A DNA stretch of 7,753 nt, taken from NCBI GenBank assembly GCA_027306845.1, contig DAHUYY010000085.1:1-7753 (forward strand), given 5' to 3'. A program made the translations under genes and the position numbers. Positions 1 to 6,196 of this stretch are shown in pieces (position 1 is the stretch's first letter; each line of letters opens with the position of its first letter). This stretch comes from Vulcanimicrobiota bacterium. Its GTDB lineage: Bacteria; Vulcanimicrobiota; Vulcanimicrobiia; Vulcanimicrobiales; Vulcanimicrobiaceae. The notes under the pieces are model-generated. The model ran no database searches and was not told the DNA's origin. It saw nothing but the letters and a program-made list of their open reading frames with translations.

Positions 1-1077
1 ATCGCTTCGGCCCGCGGTTCCCTCCACTTTCATGCCGCTATTGAAGATGCCGATCGACGGGGTATAAAATATCGTGTTACTGCCGAATACCCCAATTTGC
101 GGAACGGTGTTGATATATTGCGCGCCCTCGGCGAAGAACGGACGATATTCTTGATAGGATTTTTGAAATTCCTGGAGTTGAATCGTCGTTTGATCTTCTT
201 CGACATTTGAGAAATCGGGAGCGAGCGTCCCGACGAAGGCCATGGTGTTCGTGAGCGGATACGTAAGGTCGACCCCCACGCGGCGCGGCGCCGTTTCTTG
301 AAATTGCCCTATTCCGTTCTGAAACAAGTTGCGCTGCGAACCGGCAGCCGCAAGAACGTATGCATCGACCTGCGGCTTCGGCCGCGTGGCATTCCCGGTC
401 AACGAAATATCCGTCAGCCACGGCCAAAATGGAACCGCGGTCGTGCTTTGCATCGCCGGAGCGTACGCCCACGTATAGTCGGCGTTACGGGCGGCGACGA
501 AACGCTCGAAATTGAGGCGCCATCGTTGTTCTTTCGATGCCTGCGAGCGAATCGCGGCGAGCGGGACGATCATCAACACGTCGTAGCCGGCTCGGGTTCG
601 GCGCGCGATCGAGGTCCACGACGGGGCGTACCGTGCGTTCTCGCTCGACGCTTCATCGTGGATACCGATCGGGTTGACGCGAAATATATAGGTCCGCGAA
701 CCATTGCCCGAGGTGTCGATCTCGAACGAGACATGGTCGTCACTCCCGACACCGGCGTGGTTGACGCGCTGACTCGCCGTGATCGGCACGCCCCGTTGCA
801 CGCACTGGAACTCCACGTAGAGATTTTTTTGGTCGTATAACAGGCGCGCCGTCGTCGCCAATTCGGCAGGACGGCGCGTGCTGAAATTATAGAAATTTTT
901 CGCCGTGAGGGCCGTGCGCCAGATCGGCGCCCGCGCCGAAGCGACCGGCGGTGGTGGAACCGCGGCGCGGACCGCGGCGAAGCGATCGCCCGCACCGACC
1001 GATGCCGACGCGAGAGCGGGAAGCCCAGCCAGGGCAACCGACGCAAACAGAACGCAGCAACCGACGACGTTGCGCAC
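1..1077 (-). CDS. CBM9-like / DUF5916 domain secreted protein (5' 359 codons, runs off the window)
   Basis: The reading frame is open from GTG 1077 to base 1, giving 359 residues with the C-terminus outside the window. Residues 1-25 form a signal peptide: Arg2, a hydrophobic core (VVGCCVLFASVALAG) and an Ala-rich end (PALASA). Residues about 50-195 resemble the CBM9-like domain that heads DUF5916 proteins (YDQKNLYVEF at 81-90, a DDHVSFEID strand at 113-121, FRVNPIGIHDEAS at 132-144). From about 266 the DUF5916 signature appears: APDFSNVEEDQ (286-296), then FQKSYQEYRPFFAEGAQY (304-321), matching the family pattern DFSxVEADxxxxNLxRF..EKRPFFLEG. Known members are secreted, have a predicted C-terminal beta-barrel and are usually about twice this length; their biochemistry is unknown to me. 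The start follows the ligase stop by 3 nt in the same frame (TAA AAA GTG) with no clear Shine-Dalgarno, suggesting termination-reinitiation. GTG 1077 is the only start that keeps the signal peptide. Family fairly sure; function unassigned. Confidence 0.88.
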   Translation of the reverse strand, partial: MRNVVGCCVLFASVALAGLPALASASVGAGDRFAAVRAAVPPPPVASARAPIWRTALTAKNFYNFSTRRPAELATTARLLYDQKNLYVEFQCVQRGVPITASQRVNHAGVGSDDHVSFEIDTSGNGSRTYIFRVNPIGIHDEASSENARYAPSWTSIARRTRAGYDVLMIVPLAAIRSQASKEQRWRLNFERFVAARNADYTWAYAPAMQSTTAVPFWPWLTDISLTGNATRPKPQVDAYVLAAAGSQRNLFQNGIGQFQETAPRRVGVDLTYPLTNTMAFVGTLAPDFSNVEEDQTTIQLQEFQKSYQEYRPFFAEGAQYINTVPQIGVFGSNTIFYTPSIGIFNSGMKVEGTAGRSD

Positions 1078-1080
1078 TTT

Positions 1081-2697
1081 TTACGCGCGCTCGCGCAGTT
1101 TATATCGCTGCAACTTACCGGTCGCAGTTCGCGGCAGTGCATCGATGAATTCGATCTCACGCGGCGCCTTGAACGGAGCGACCGTAGCCTTGCAATGTTC
1201 GATGAGTTCCTCGGTGCATCGATCGTCCGCCGAGCGCGGAGAGCGCAGGACGACGTACGCTTTCACCATCGTCGTGTGATGCGCCGGGTCGGGCTTGCCG
1301 ACCACCGCACACTCGGCGACGTCGGGATGCATCAGCAAGACCTGCTCCACCTCGGGGCCCGATACGTTGAAGCCCGCCGAAACGATCATGTCATCGGCGC
1401 GAGCGACGTACGTAAAATACCCCTCTTCGTCGACGACGTATGCGTCGCCGGGGTAATTCCACCCATTCTGTACGTAGGTACGCTGCCGCTCGTCGCCGAG
1501 GTAACGGCAACCCGTCGGCCCGCGCACGGCAAGACGACCGATGCTCCCTGCGGGAAGAGCGTTCCCCGATTCGTCGTGAATCTGCGCCACGTATCCCGGA
1601 ACGACGCGCCCGGTCCTCCCCGGGCGCGCTTCTGCCGCCGGAGAACCAATGAAGATGTGCAGCATCTCGGTGCTACCGATACCGTCGATGATGGGAATGC
1701 CGGTCGCCGCATACCACGCTTCCCAAACAACGCCCGGCAATGTCTCGCCTGCGGAGACGCAGATGCGAAGGCTCGACCAGTTGCGATGCGGCGCGTGCGC
1801 GCTGAGGGCGCGGTATGCCAGCGGAGCTGTAAAGAGCACCGAAATGCGATGGCGTTCGATCGCCGCGGCGAGCTCTTCGGTGCCGGCGCGTTCGAGAAGG
1901 ACCGTCGATGCACCGATTGCAAAGGGAAAGAGTAATATTCCGCCGAGCCCGTACGTAAATGCGAGCGGCGGGGATCCGCTAAAGCGGTCGTCGGCGCATG
2001 CCTGTAACACTTCGCTTCCGAAGGTGTCGCAGGTCGCCAGGAGATTGCGGTGGACGTGCATCGCCGCTTTCGGAGCGCCGGTCGTTCCCGAGGTAAAAGC
2101 GATCATCGCCACGTCGTCGGCCGCCGTCGCTACGTTTTCGAACTGCGTAGACTCGGCCGCTGCAAGGCGATCGAGCGAGTCGCTCTCCAGGTCTCCCCAA
2201 TAGCAGAGGTTCATCGTCGGAATCGCGGCGCGCGCCCGTTCGAGATCCTCGGCGAGCCGCCGATCGCAGAGGGCAAGCGAGATCTGCGCTCGCTCGCTAA
2301 CCGTCTGCAACTCTTGCGCGCGATAGAGCGGCATCGTCGTTACCACAATACCGCCGGCCTTGAGCACGGCAAACCAGGCAGCGATTAATTCCGGGGTATT
2401 CGCCGAGCGAAGTAAGACTCGATTTCCGGGGACGAGCCCGAAGCGATTGACGAGAACGTTGGCGATTCGATTCGCCCACTCCATCATCTGCCTGTAGGTG
2501 TAGGCCGATCCATCGTCGCCGATCGCGCAGAGACGTTCGCCGCGCCCCTCGGCGATATGACGATCGAGAAAAAATGTAGCCGCGTTGAGCCGTTCGGGAT
2601 AGCGCAGCGCGGGGAGGAGAAATTCAAAACGCGGCTGCGCTTCCACGGGCGGGAGCCGATCGGCGGCAAAGGTATCGAGATGCGCGCTCTTAGCCAA
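1081..2697 (-). CDS. Aryl-CoA synthetase, benzoate/2-aminobenzoate-CoA ligase type (AMP-forming)
   Basis: A 538-residue, full-length ANL-superfamily adenylating enzyme expected to convert a carboxylic acid, ATP and CoA to acyl-CoA, AMP and PPi in the cytoplasm. Motifs: phosphate loop FTSGTTGAPK (201-210); DGIGSTEMLHIFI (338-350), whose STEMLHIF core is typical of benzoate-CoA ligases; GDAYVVDEEGYF (417-428); hinge region RADDMI (433-438); and catalytic Lys528 in PRTATGKLQ. The N-terminal phrases LRYPERLN (31-38), VPGNRVLLR (89-97) and AGGIVVTTMPL (114-123), plus LAFTYGLGG (245-253) in the acid-binding region, resemble 2-aminobenzoate-CoA ligases more than fatty-acid ligases. That is recall-based family reading; benzoate, another substituted benzoate or cyclohexanecarboxylate remain possible. 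The start is TTG 2697, chosen because AAAGGAG lies 7 nt upstream (2711-2705). It overlaps the end of the dehydrogenase gene by 8 nt, and the DUF5916 gene follows after 3 nt. Enzyme class very sure, substrate tentative. Confidence 0.93.
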   Translation of the reverse strand: MAKSAHLDTFAADRLPPVEAQPRFEFLLPALRYPERLNAATFFLDRHIAEGRGERLCAIGDDGSAYTYRQMMEWANRIANVLVNRFGLVPGNRVLLRSANTPELIAAWFAVLKAGGIVVTTMPLYRAQELQTVSERAQISLALCDRRLAEDLERARAAIPTMNLCYWGDLESDSLDRLAAAESTQFENVATAADDVAMIAFTSGTTGAPKAAMHVHRNLLATCDTFGSEVLQACADDRFSGSPPLAFTYGLGGILLFPFAIGASTVLLERAGTEELAAAIERHRISVLFTAPLAYRALSAHAPHRNWSSLRICVSAGETLPGVVWEAWYAATGIPIIDGIGSTEMLHIFIGSPAAEARPGRTGRVVPGYVAQIHDESGNALPAGSIGRLAVRGPTGCRYLGDERQRTYVQNGWNYPGDAYVVDEEGYFTYVARADDMIVSAGFNVSGPEVEQVLLMHPDVAECAVVGKPDPAHHTTMVKAYVVLRSPRSADDRCTEELIEHCKATVAPFKAPREIEFIDALPRTATGKLQRYKLRERA

Positions 2698-3847
2698 GCA
2701 AAGGCTCCTTTAAAATACTTCGGGCGATCACCACTTGCTGCACCTCGCTCGCCCCTTCATAAATGCGGAGCGCCCGAACATCGCGGTAGAGCCGTTCGAC
2801 GACTTCGCCGCGCGTCACCCCTCGCCCACCGAAGATCTGCACCGCTCGGTCGCAGACGCGCCCCGCGGCTTCGGTGGCGAACCATTTTGCCATCGCCGCT
2901 TCTTTCGTAATGCGGCTCGCGCCCGCGTCTTTTGCGAAAGCGGCTCGGTAGACCAGTAGCGCGGCGGCATCGATCTCGGTCGCCATCTCGGCGAGCATCC
3001 CCGCCACGAGTTGCAGGTCGGCAAGTTTCGCACCGTAGATCTCGCGCTGCATTGCATGAGCGCGCGCCTCATCGAACGCTCGCCGCGCAAAACCTAGCGC
3101 CGCCGCACCGACCGTAGCGCGAAAGACGTCGAGCGTGGACATCGCTATGCGAAAGCCGTCCCCTTCCTCGCCCAGACGCGCATCGGCGTCGACGCGAACT
3201 CCGTCGAAGCGCAGAGTCCCCAACGGATGCGGCGAAATACTTTGAATCGTGCGCTCCAACGTCAGCCCCGCACTCGCGCCCTCGACGATAAATGCGCTCA
3301 GACCGCGGCTCGGGTGCGGGGCCGTGCGCGCAAACACGACATACGTGTCGGCGATTCCCGCATTGCTGATCCACGTTTTTTCACCGGAGAGCTCGTAGCC
3401 GCCGGCGACGGGGCGCGCGAGCATCTCTAACGCGGAGACATCGGAGCCTGCGCGTGCCTCCGAAAGGGCGAACGCGGCGATCGAAGCCCCTGAAAAAATA
3501 GCGGGCAGGAAGCGCTCTCGCTGTTGTGGATTTCCGAACAGCGAAATCGCTCCACTGCCGAGCCCTTGCATCGCAAATGCAAAATCCGCGAGCGCACCGC
3601 GATACGCGAGTTGCTCGCGTGCGAGTGCGAGCGCGCGGACATCGAGCCGAGCGCAGGGTTCGAGCCATCCGCCGCTTCCAAGATCGCGGGCCCACGAACG
3701 CACTCGTTCTCCAACGGTCGACTCGCTCTCGGCATCCTCGATGAAACGCTCCGCCGGAACGCTCTCCAACCAGCTTTCGAGAAGCCGCGCTCGCTCGCGA
3801 TGCGCGTCGCTAAAGAACGGCCAGGCGAGGGAGGAATCGAGACGCAT
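2690..3847 (-). CDS. Acyl-CoA dehydrogenase family protein
   Basis: A 385-residue flavoprotein of typical family length, expected to oxidise an acyl-CoA to the 2,3-enoyl-CoA using FAD and pass electrons to an electron-transfer flavoprotein. The FAD signature ALSEARAGSD covers 127-136 and fits the PROSITE acyl-CoA dehydrogenase pattern 1. TWISNAG (158-164) is the second flavin-contact strand. The C-terminal block GGRGVTRGEVVERLYRD (340-356) leads to IYEGASEVQ (362-370), where Glu364 aligns with the catalytic base (Glu376 of MCAD, IYEGTSQIQ). The phrases LADFAFAMQGLGSGAISLFG (86-105) and ALGFARRAFDEA (250-261) resemble dehydrogenases I recall from 2-aminobenzoyl-CoA clusters. The segment GWLEPCARLDVRAL (60-73) is short: the usual P-x-x-YGG stretch after the first helices seems absent. 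Start ATG 3847 shares one base with the upstream stop (TAATG), with GAGGG just upstream, so translation is coupled. The true substrate is unknown. Confidence 0.95.
   Translation of the reverse strand: MRLDSSLAWPFFSDAHRERARLLESWLESVPAERFIEDAESESTVGERVRSWARDLGSGGWLEPCARLDVRALALAREQLAYRGALADFAFAMQGLGSGAISLFGNPQQRERFLPAIFSGASIAAFALSEARAGSDVSALEMLARPVAGGYELSGEKTWISNAGIADTYVVFARTAPHPSRGLSAFIVEGASAGLTLERTIQSISPHPLGTLRFDGVRVDADARLGEEGDGFRIAMSTLDVFRATVGAAALGFARRAFDEARAHAMQREIYGAKLADLQLVAGMLAEMATEIDAAALLVYRAAFAKDAGASRITKEAAMAKWFATEAAGRVCDRAVQIFGGRGVTRGEVVERLYRDVRALRIYEGASEVQQVVIARSILKEPLLG
2705..2711 (-). promoter_or_regulatory. Shine-Dalgarno AAAGGAG deciding the TTG start of the ligase
   Basis: On the minus strand, AAAGGAG ends 7 nt before TTG 2697. 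It lies inside the last codons of the acyl-CoA dehydrogenase. This is the clearest ribosome binding site in the leftward block, and it supports the non-ATG start and translation of the ligase within a polycistronic message. Confidence 0.7.
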
Positions 3848-4644
3848 TAGTCGCCCTCGAAGCGCGGCGTGCGCTTGGCGATAAAAGCTTCGTACGCGCG
3901 ACGAAAATCCGCCGTGCCCATCAGATCGGCCTGAACGCGCGCTTCGTGCGCGATCTCATCCTCCAATGTGAGGCTCGGCGCGAGAGCGAGCGTCGCTTTC
4001 GTCACGCCGTGCGCGAGCGTTGGCCCCGCTGCAAGCGCGCGTGCAAGCCCCCGCGCCTCTGCGTCGAGTGCATCGGGGCTCACGAGTCGCGTGAAAAATC
4101 CCCACGCCAGCGCATCGTCGCCGGAGAGTTCGCGGCCGGTAAAGAGCAAATCGCTCGCCCGGCCGAGGCCGACGATACGCGGTAAGAGCGCGCAGGCACC
4201 CATATCCGCCCCCGAGAGCCCGACGCGAACGAAGAGAAATGCGACGCGCGCGCCGGCAGTTCCGATGCGAATATCGGAGGCCATCGCAAGAATCGCTCCC
4301 GCCCCGGCGCAGACTCCGTCGACGGCAGCGACGATCGGCTGCGGGCACGCACGCATCGCAGCGACGACGGCGCCGGTCATCTCGGTAAAGGCGAGCCGTT
4401 GCTCGGGCGAGTTCGCAACGAGCGGGCCGATAATTTCGCGAACGTCCCCGCCGGAGCAGAAATTGCCGCCTTCGCCGCGCAGCACGATCGCACGAACCTG
4501 CCGATTCTCGCGCAGCGCGGTAAATCCGTCCCGCAGGGCCGCATAGATCGCAAACGTCAGTGGGTTCTTGCGCTCCGGCCGCGATAAGGTCAGCGTCAGG
4601 ACGCCGTCGCTCTGCTCGACACGCAGCCCATCGGTCGCTATCAA
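3847..4644 (-). CDS. Enoyl-CoA hydratase/isomerase family protein (crotonase fold) lacking both canonical catalytic Glu
   Basis: A 265-residue crotonase-superfamily protein of normal length. The substrate-binding core is intact: NFCSGGDV (61-68) and VCAGAGAILAMASDI (111-125) supply the two oxyanion-hole segments, and GRELSGDDALAWG (170-182) is the usual helix after the active site. By hand alignment, the first hydratase glutamate (the E of GGGCELAM) is Ile118, and the second (the E of QPEILLG) falls at Val139-Arg140 in FLFVRVGLSGADMGA. Asp147 of that segment lies near where dienoyl-CoA isomerases carry a catalytic Asp (VGLAADVG). It may therefore be an isomerase or another crotonase activity rather than a simple hydratase. 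The start is TTG 4644, overlapping the lipoprotein stop by 4 nt (TTGA). No strong Shine-Dalgarno is visible, but LRVEQSDGVLTLTLSRPERKN is a typical family N-terminus. ATG starts the next gene inside this stop (TAATG). Confidence 0.92.
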   Translation of the reverse strand: MIATDGLRVEQSDGVLTLTLSRPERKNPLTFAIYAALRDGFTALRENRQVRAIVLRGEGGNFCSGGDVREIIGPLVANSPEQRLAFTEMTGAVVAAMRACPQPIVAAVDGVCAGAGAILAMASDIRIGTAGARVAFLFVRVGLSGADMGACALLPRIVGLGRASDLLFTGRELSGDDALAWGFFTRLVSPDALDAEARGLARALAAGPTLAHGVTKATLALAPSLTLEDEIAHEARVQADLMGTADFRRAYEAFIAKRTPRFEGD

Positions 4645-5072
4645 TGCATCACCAAGGGGAGATCTTGCTCGCTCCTCACGCCCGCGCTATTTCGGGCGAT
4701 CACGCGCAGCGCATAGGAGCGCGTAAAGATCGGCGGCCAGTCGAAGAGCGCGAGCGAGAAGGAAAACTCACCGAAACTCGTGCGCGGAACGTCAATCGAG
4801 AAAAGATTGGTTCGAATTTCAACCGACGCGGTATTGGTCGAGGTAACAAAGCTTCCGCTCCACGTCGTCCCGCGACGAAGATCGAGGCTGGAGAAATGCA
4901 TGGCGAGGAGCTTGGGAGGTTCCTCGTTGCCGAGAATCTCCGGGGTGGGCATCGGCGCGGGCGCGTTCGAGACGCTCGCATCGCGCGGCAGCGATGGGAG
5001 ATGCGAGGCGCATCCGAGGAGCGCAACGAGCGCCGCCATCGCGAGCAACCGGCTCGATGCAAGAACGAACAT
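4641..5072 (-). CDS. Small predicted lipoprotein, possible Ig-like beta-sandwich
   Basis: A 143-residue protein and first gene of the leftward block. The N-terminus MFVLASSRLLAMAALVALLGC has a single Arg, a hydrophobic core and a lipobox-like LLGC, predicting lipidation at Cys21. Residues 22-50 are Pro/Ala/Ser-rich, a likely flexible tether. The remainder (about 53-143) alternates polar and hydrophobic residues in beta strands (SSLDLRRGTTWSGSFVTSTN, SVEIRTNLFSIDV, YALRVIARNSAG), which suggests an immunoglobulin-like sandwich; this is inferred from pattern, not homology. GC-rich third codon positions match the neighbours, supporting real coding. GAAGGGG sits almost against ATG 5072, closer than ideal. 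The in-frame ATG at codon 12 would leave only nine residues and no positive charge before the Cys, so codon 1 is preferred. The stop overlaps the next gene's start by 4 nt, tying it to the CoA-ester enzymes. I do not recognise a named family. Confidence 0.78.
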   Translation of the reverse strand: MFVLASSRLLAMAALVALLGCASHLPSLPRDASVSNAPAPMPTPEILGNEEPPKLLAMHFSSLDLRRGTTWSGSFVTSTNTASVEIRTNLFSIDVPRTSFGEFSFSLALFDWPPIFTRSYALRVIARNSAGVRSEQDLPLVMH

Positions 5073-5149
5073 ACCCCTTCATCGGCGCGGAGGCTCCCCG
5101 ATTCCTGCACGACACAGGGGCCGACGCCGCGCGTGCGTAAGGTCGCGCT
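5073..5149. promoter_or_regulatory. Divergent intergenic region, presumed promoters for both blocks
   Basis: These 77 bp are the only gap between the two oppositely transcribed blocks, so the promoters probably lie here or in the adjoining gene starts. No convincing -35/-10 pair is visible on the minus strand, and no long inverted repeat suggestive of an operator was found. Position is the main evidence. Confidence 0.5.
5138..5143 (+). promoter_or_regulatory. Candidate extended -10 (TAAGGT) for a leaderless or very short leader transcript
   Basis: TAAGGT fits the TANNNT pattern of leaderless -10 elements and ends 6 nt before ATG 5150, about where a transcript starting at the ATG would place its -10. 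The same bases (AAGGT) could instead be a weak Shine-Dalgarno. A six-base match is weak evidence. Confidence 0.25.
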
Positions 5150-6196
5150 ATGGACGGCAACGCTCCCCGTACTCTTCTGCTCGATTATGCTATGTCGATC
5201 TCGTGCCTCACGATCGTCACCGGCTTTTTTATCGACGCCTGGGCTCACGGCCACGTCCCGATCGAGAGCTTTCTCACGCCCTATCACGGGTTTATCTACC
5301 TCGGCATGCTCGCGATTCTCGGAACGCTCGCAGCGCAGTATTTTCACGGGCGCCGACTCGGATATCGCGGCATACATGCCTTTGCGAAGCCCTATCACCT
5401 CGCACTGATCGGAATTCCGATCTTCCTCATCGCCGCCCCGAGCGATGCGCTCTGGCACGCCATTTTTGGGCTCGAAGAGGGCGTTGATGCGCTCTTAAGC
5501 CCGACGCACCAAATGATGGGATTGGCGATTTTTTTCTTCGCATCGGCCCCGATTCGCAGCGCGCTTGCCGCGCGCGATCTCGGTGCACCGCCGAAGGGGC
5601 TGCGCGAACAGCTTCCGATAGCGTTCGCTCTCGCGGCCTGGCTGGGCCTGATCCATTTCGGGACAGCGTATGCGTTCATTCCGGCCGCGGATCGCGGCAA
5701 TGCGCCGCCTCCGATATCGCCGCTGCAGGCGACCTATTTTACGGCAATAGCGCTCAGTTACTATAAGAGCTCGCTCGGCGTTCTGGTGGTTATTTTTCAG
5801 TCGGCGCTCTACGCCGGTTTCGCCTTGTTCCTCAGCAGCCAATTTCGCAGCGCCTTCGGCATGCTCGCCGTCGTTTTACTCCTGGGGAACACCCTCAACG
5901 CGATCCCCTTTACCAACGCAACGCCCCTCCTCGCCACCACGATCCTCTGTTCGCTGCTCGCGGGATTGGTCGGTGACGCGTGGATCGCGTTGCGCGATCC
6001 GCACCCGGCTCGCCCCGGGGCGTACCGCACGCTCGCCGTCATCGTCCCATTTTCGTACTTCGCCGGTTACCTTGGGATCACGGAGCTCACCGGCGGGCTG
6101 TGGTGGGATATTCACTTCCGGCTCGGGGTGCTGCTCTGGACCGCCGCGACCGGAATGGGTCTATCGTTCTTGACGATGCGCGCACGCAGAGCGTGA
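5150..6196 (+). CDS. His-rich polytopic membrane protein of unknown function
   Basis: A 348-residue integral membrane protein with about nine or ten hydrophobic segments (around 13-29, 46-63, 84-97, 120-137, 157-175, 207-228, 236-251, 258-277, 293-309, 324-342). Polar residues cluster at the ends of the N-terminal segments: DAWAHGH (29-35), FLTPYHG (41-47), FHG (65-67), PYH (81-83), DALWHAIFGLEEG (99-111) and LLSPTHQM (115-122), plus WWDIHF (318-323) near the C-terminus. His33, His35, His46, Asp99, His103, Glu109/110, His120 and His322 are candidate metal or cofactor ligands. I recall uncharacterised actinobacterial and chloroflexotal proteins with similar W-x-H, TPWH and LLSPxH motifs, but cannot check this. 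ATG 5150 is the first possible start because TAA at 5138-5140 is in frame just upstream. The stop overlaps the glycosyltransferase start (GTGA), so the two are probably co-translated. No function is assigned. Confidence 0.9.
   Translation: MDGNAPRTLLLDYAMSISCLTIVTGFFIDAWAHGHVPIESFLTPYHGFIYLGMLAILGTLAAQYFHGRRLGYRGIHAFAKPYHLALIGIPIFLIAAPSDALWHAIFGLEEGVDALLSPTHQMMGLAIFFFASAPIRSALAARDLGAPPKGLREQLPIAFALAAWLGLIHFGTAYAFIPAADRGNAPPPISPLQATYFTAIALSYYKSSLGVLVVIFQSALYAGFALFLSSQFRSAFGMLAVVLLLGNTLNAIPFTNATPLLATTILCSLLAGLVGDAWIALRDPHPARPGAYRTLAVIVPFSYFAGYLGITELTGGLWWDIHFRLGVLLWTAATGMGLSFLTMRARRA

Noticed and set aside
982..989. GCGATCGC octamer (HIP1-like), also at 6637-6644
   Set aside because: Two copies in a GC-rich window are not evidence of the dense distribution seen for HIP1 in cyanobacteria.
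573..1160. Minus-strand open frame of about 195 codons
   Set aside because: The frame one step away carries a signal peptide, CBM9-like and DUF5916 motifs; this one is Arg/Ser-rich and starts inside the ligase gene.
1195..2203. Plus-strand open frames opposite the ligase
   Set aside because: The opposite strand encodes a complete ANL enzyme with all motifs; these are antisense shadows.
4560..5408. Long plus-strand open frame (about 280 codons) across the divergent gap
   Set aside because: It lies antisense to the crotonase and lipoprotein genes and runs into the His-rich membrane gene in another frame. Its product is Arg/Ser-rich with no domain, as expected of a shadow frame in GC-rich DNA.
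4700..5458. Minus-strand open frame of about 250 codons overlapping both divergent gene starts
   Set aside because: It is antisense to the clear membrane-protein gene and out of frame with the lipoprotein, with low-complexity basic composition and no recognisable motif.
5980..6192. 71-codon N-terminal extension of the glycosyltransferase
   Set aside because: It overlaps the coding region of the His-rich protein in another frame and has no family resemblance. GTG 6193 gives a normal family N-terminus.
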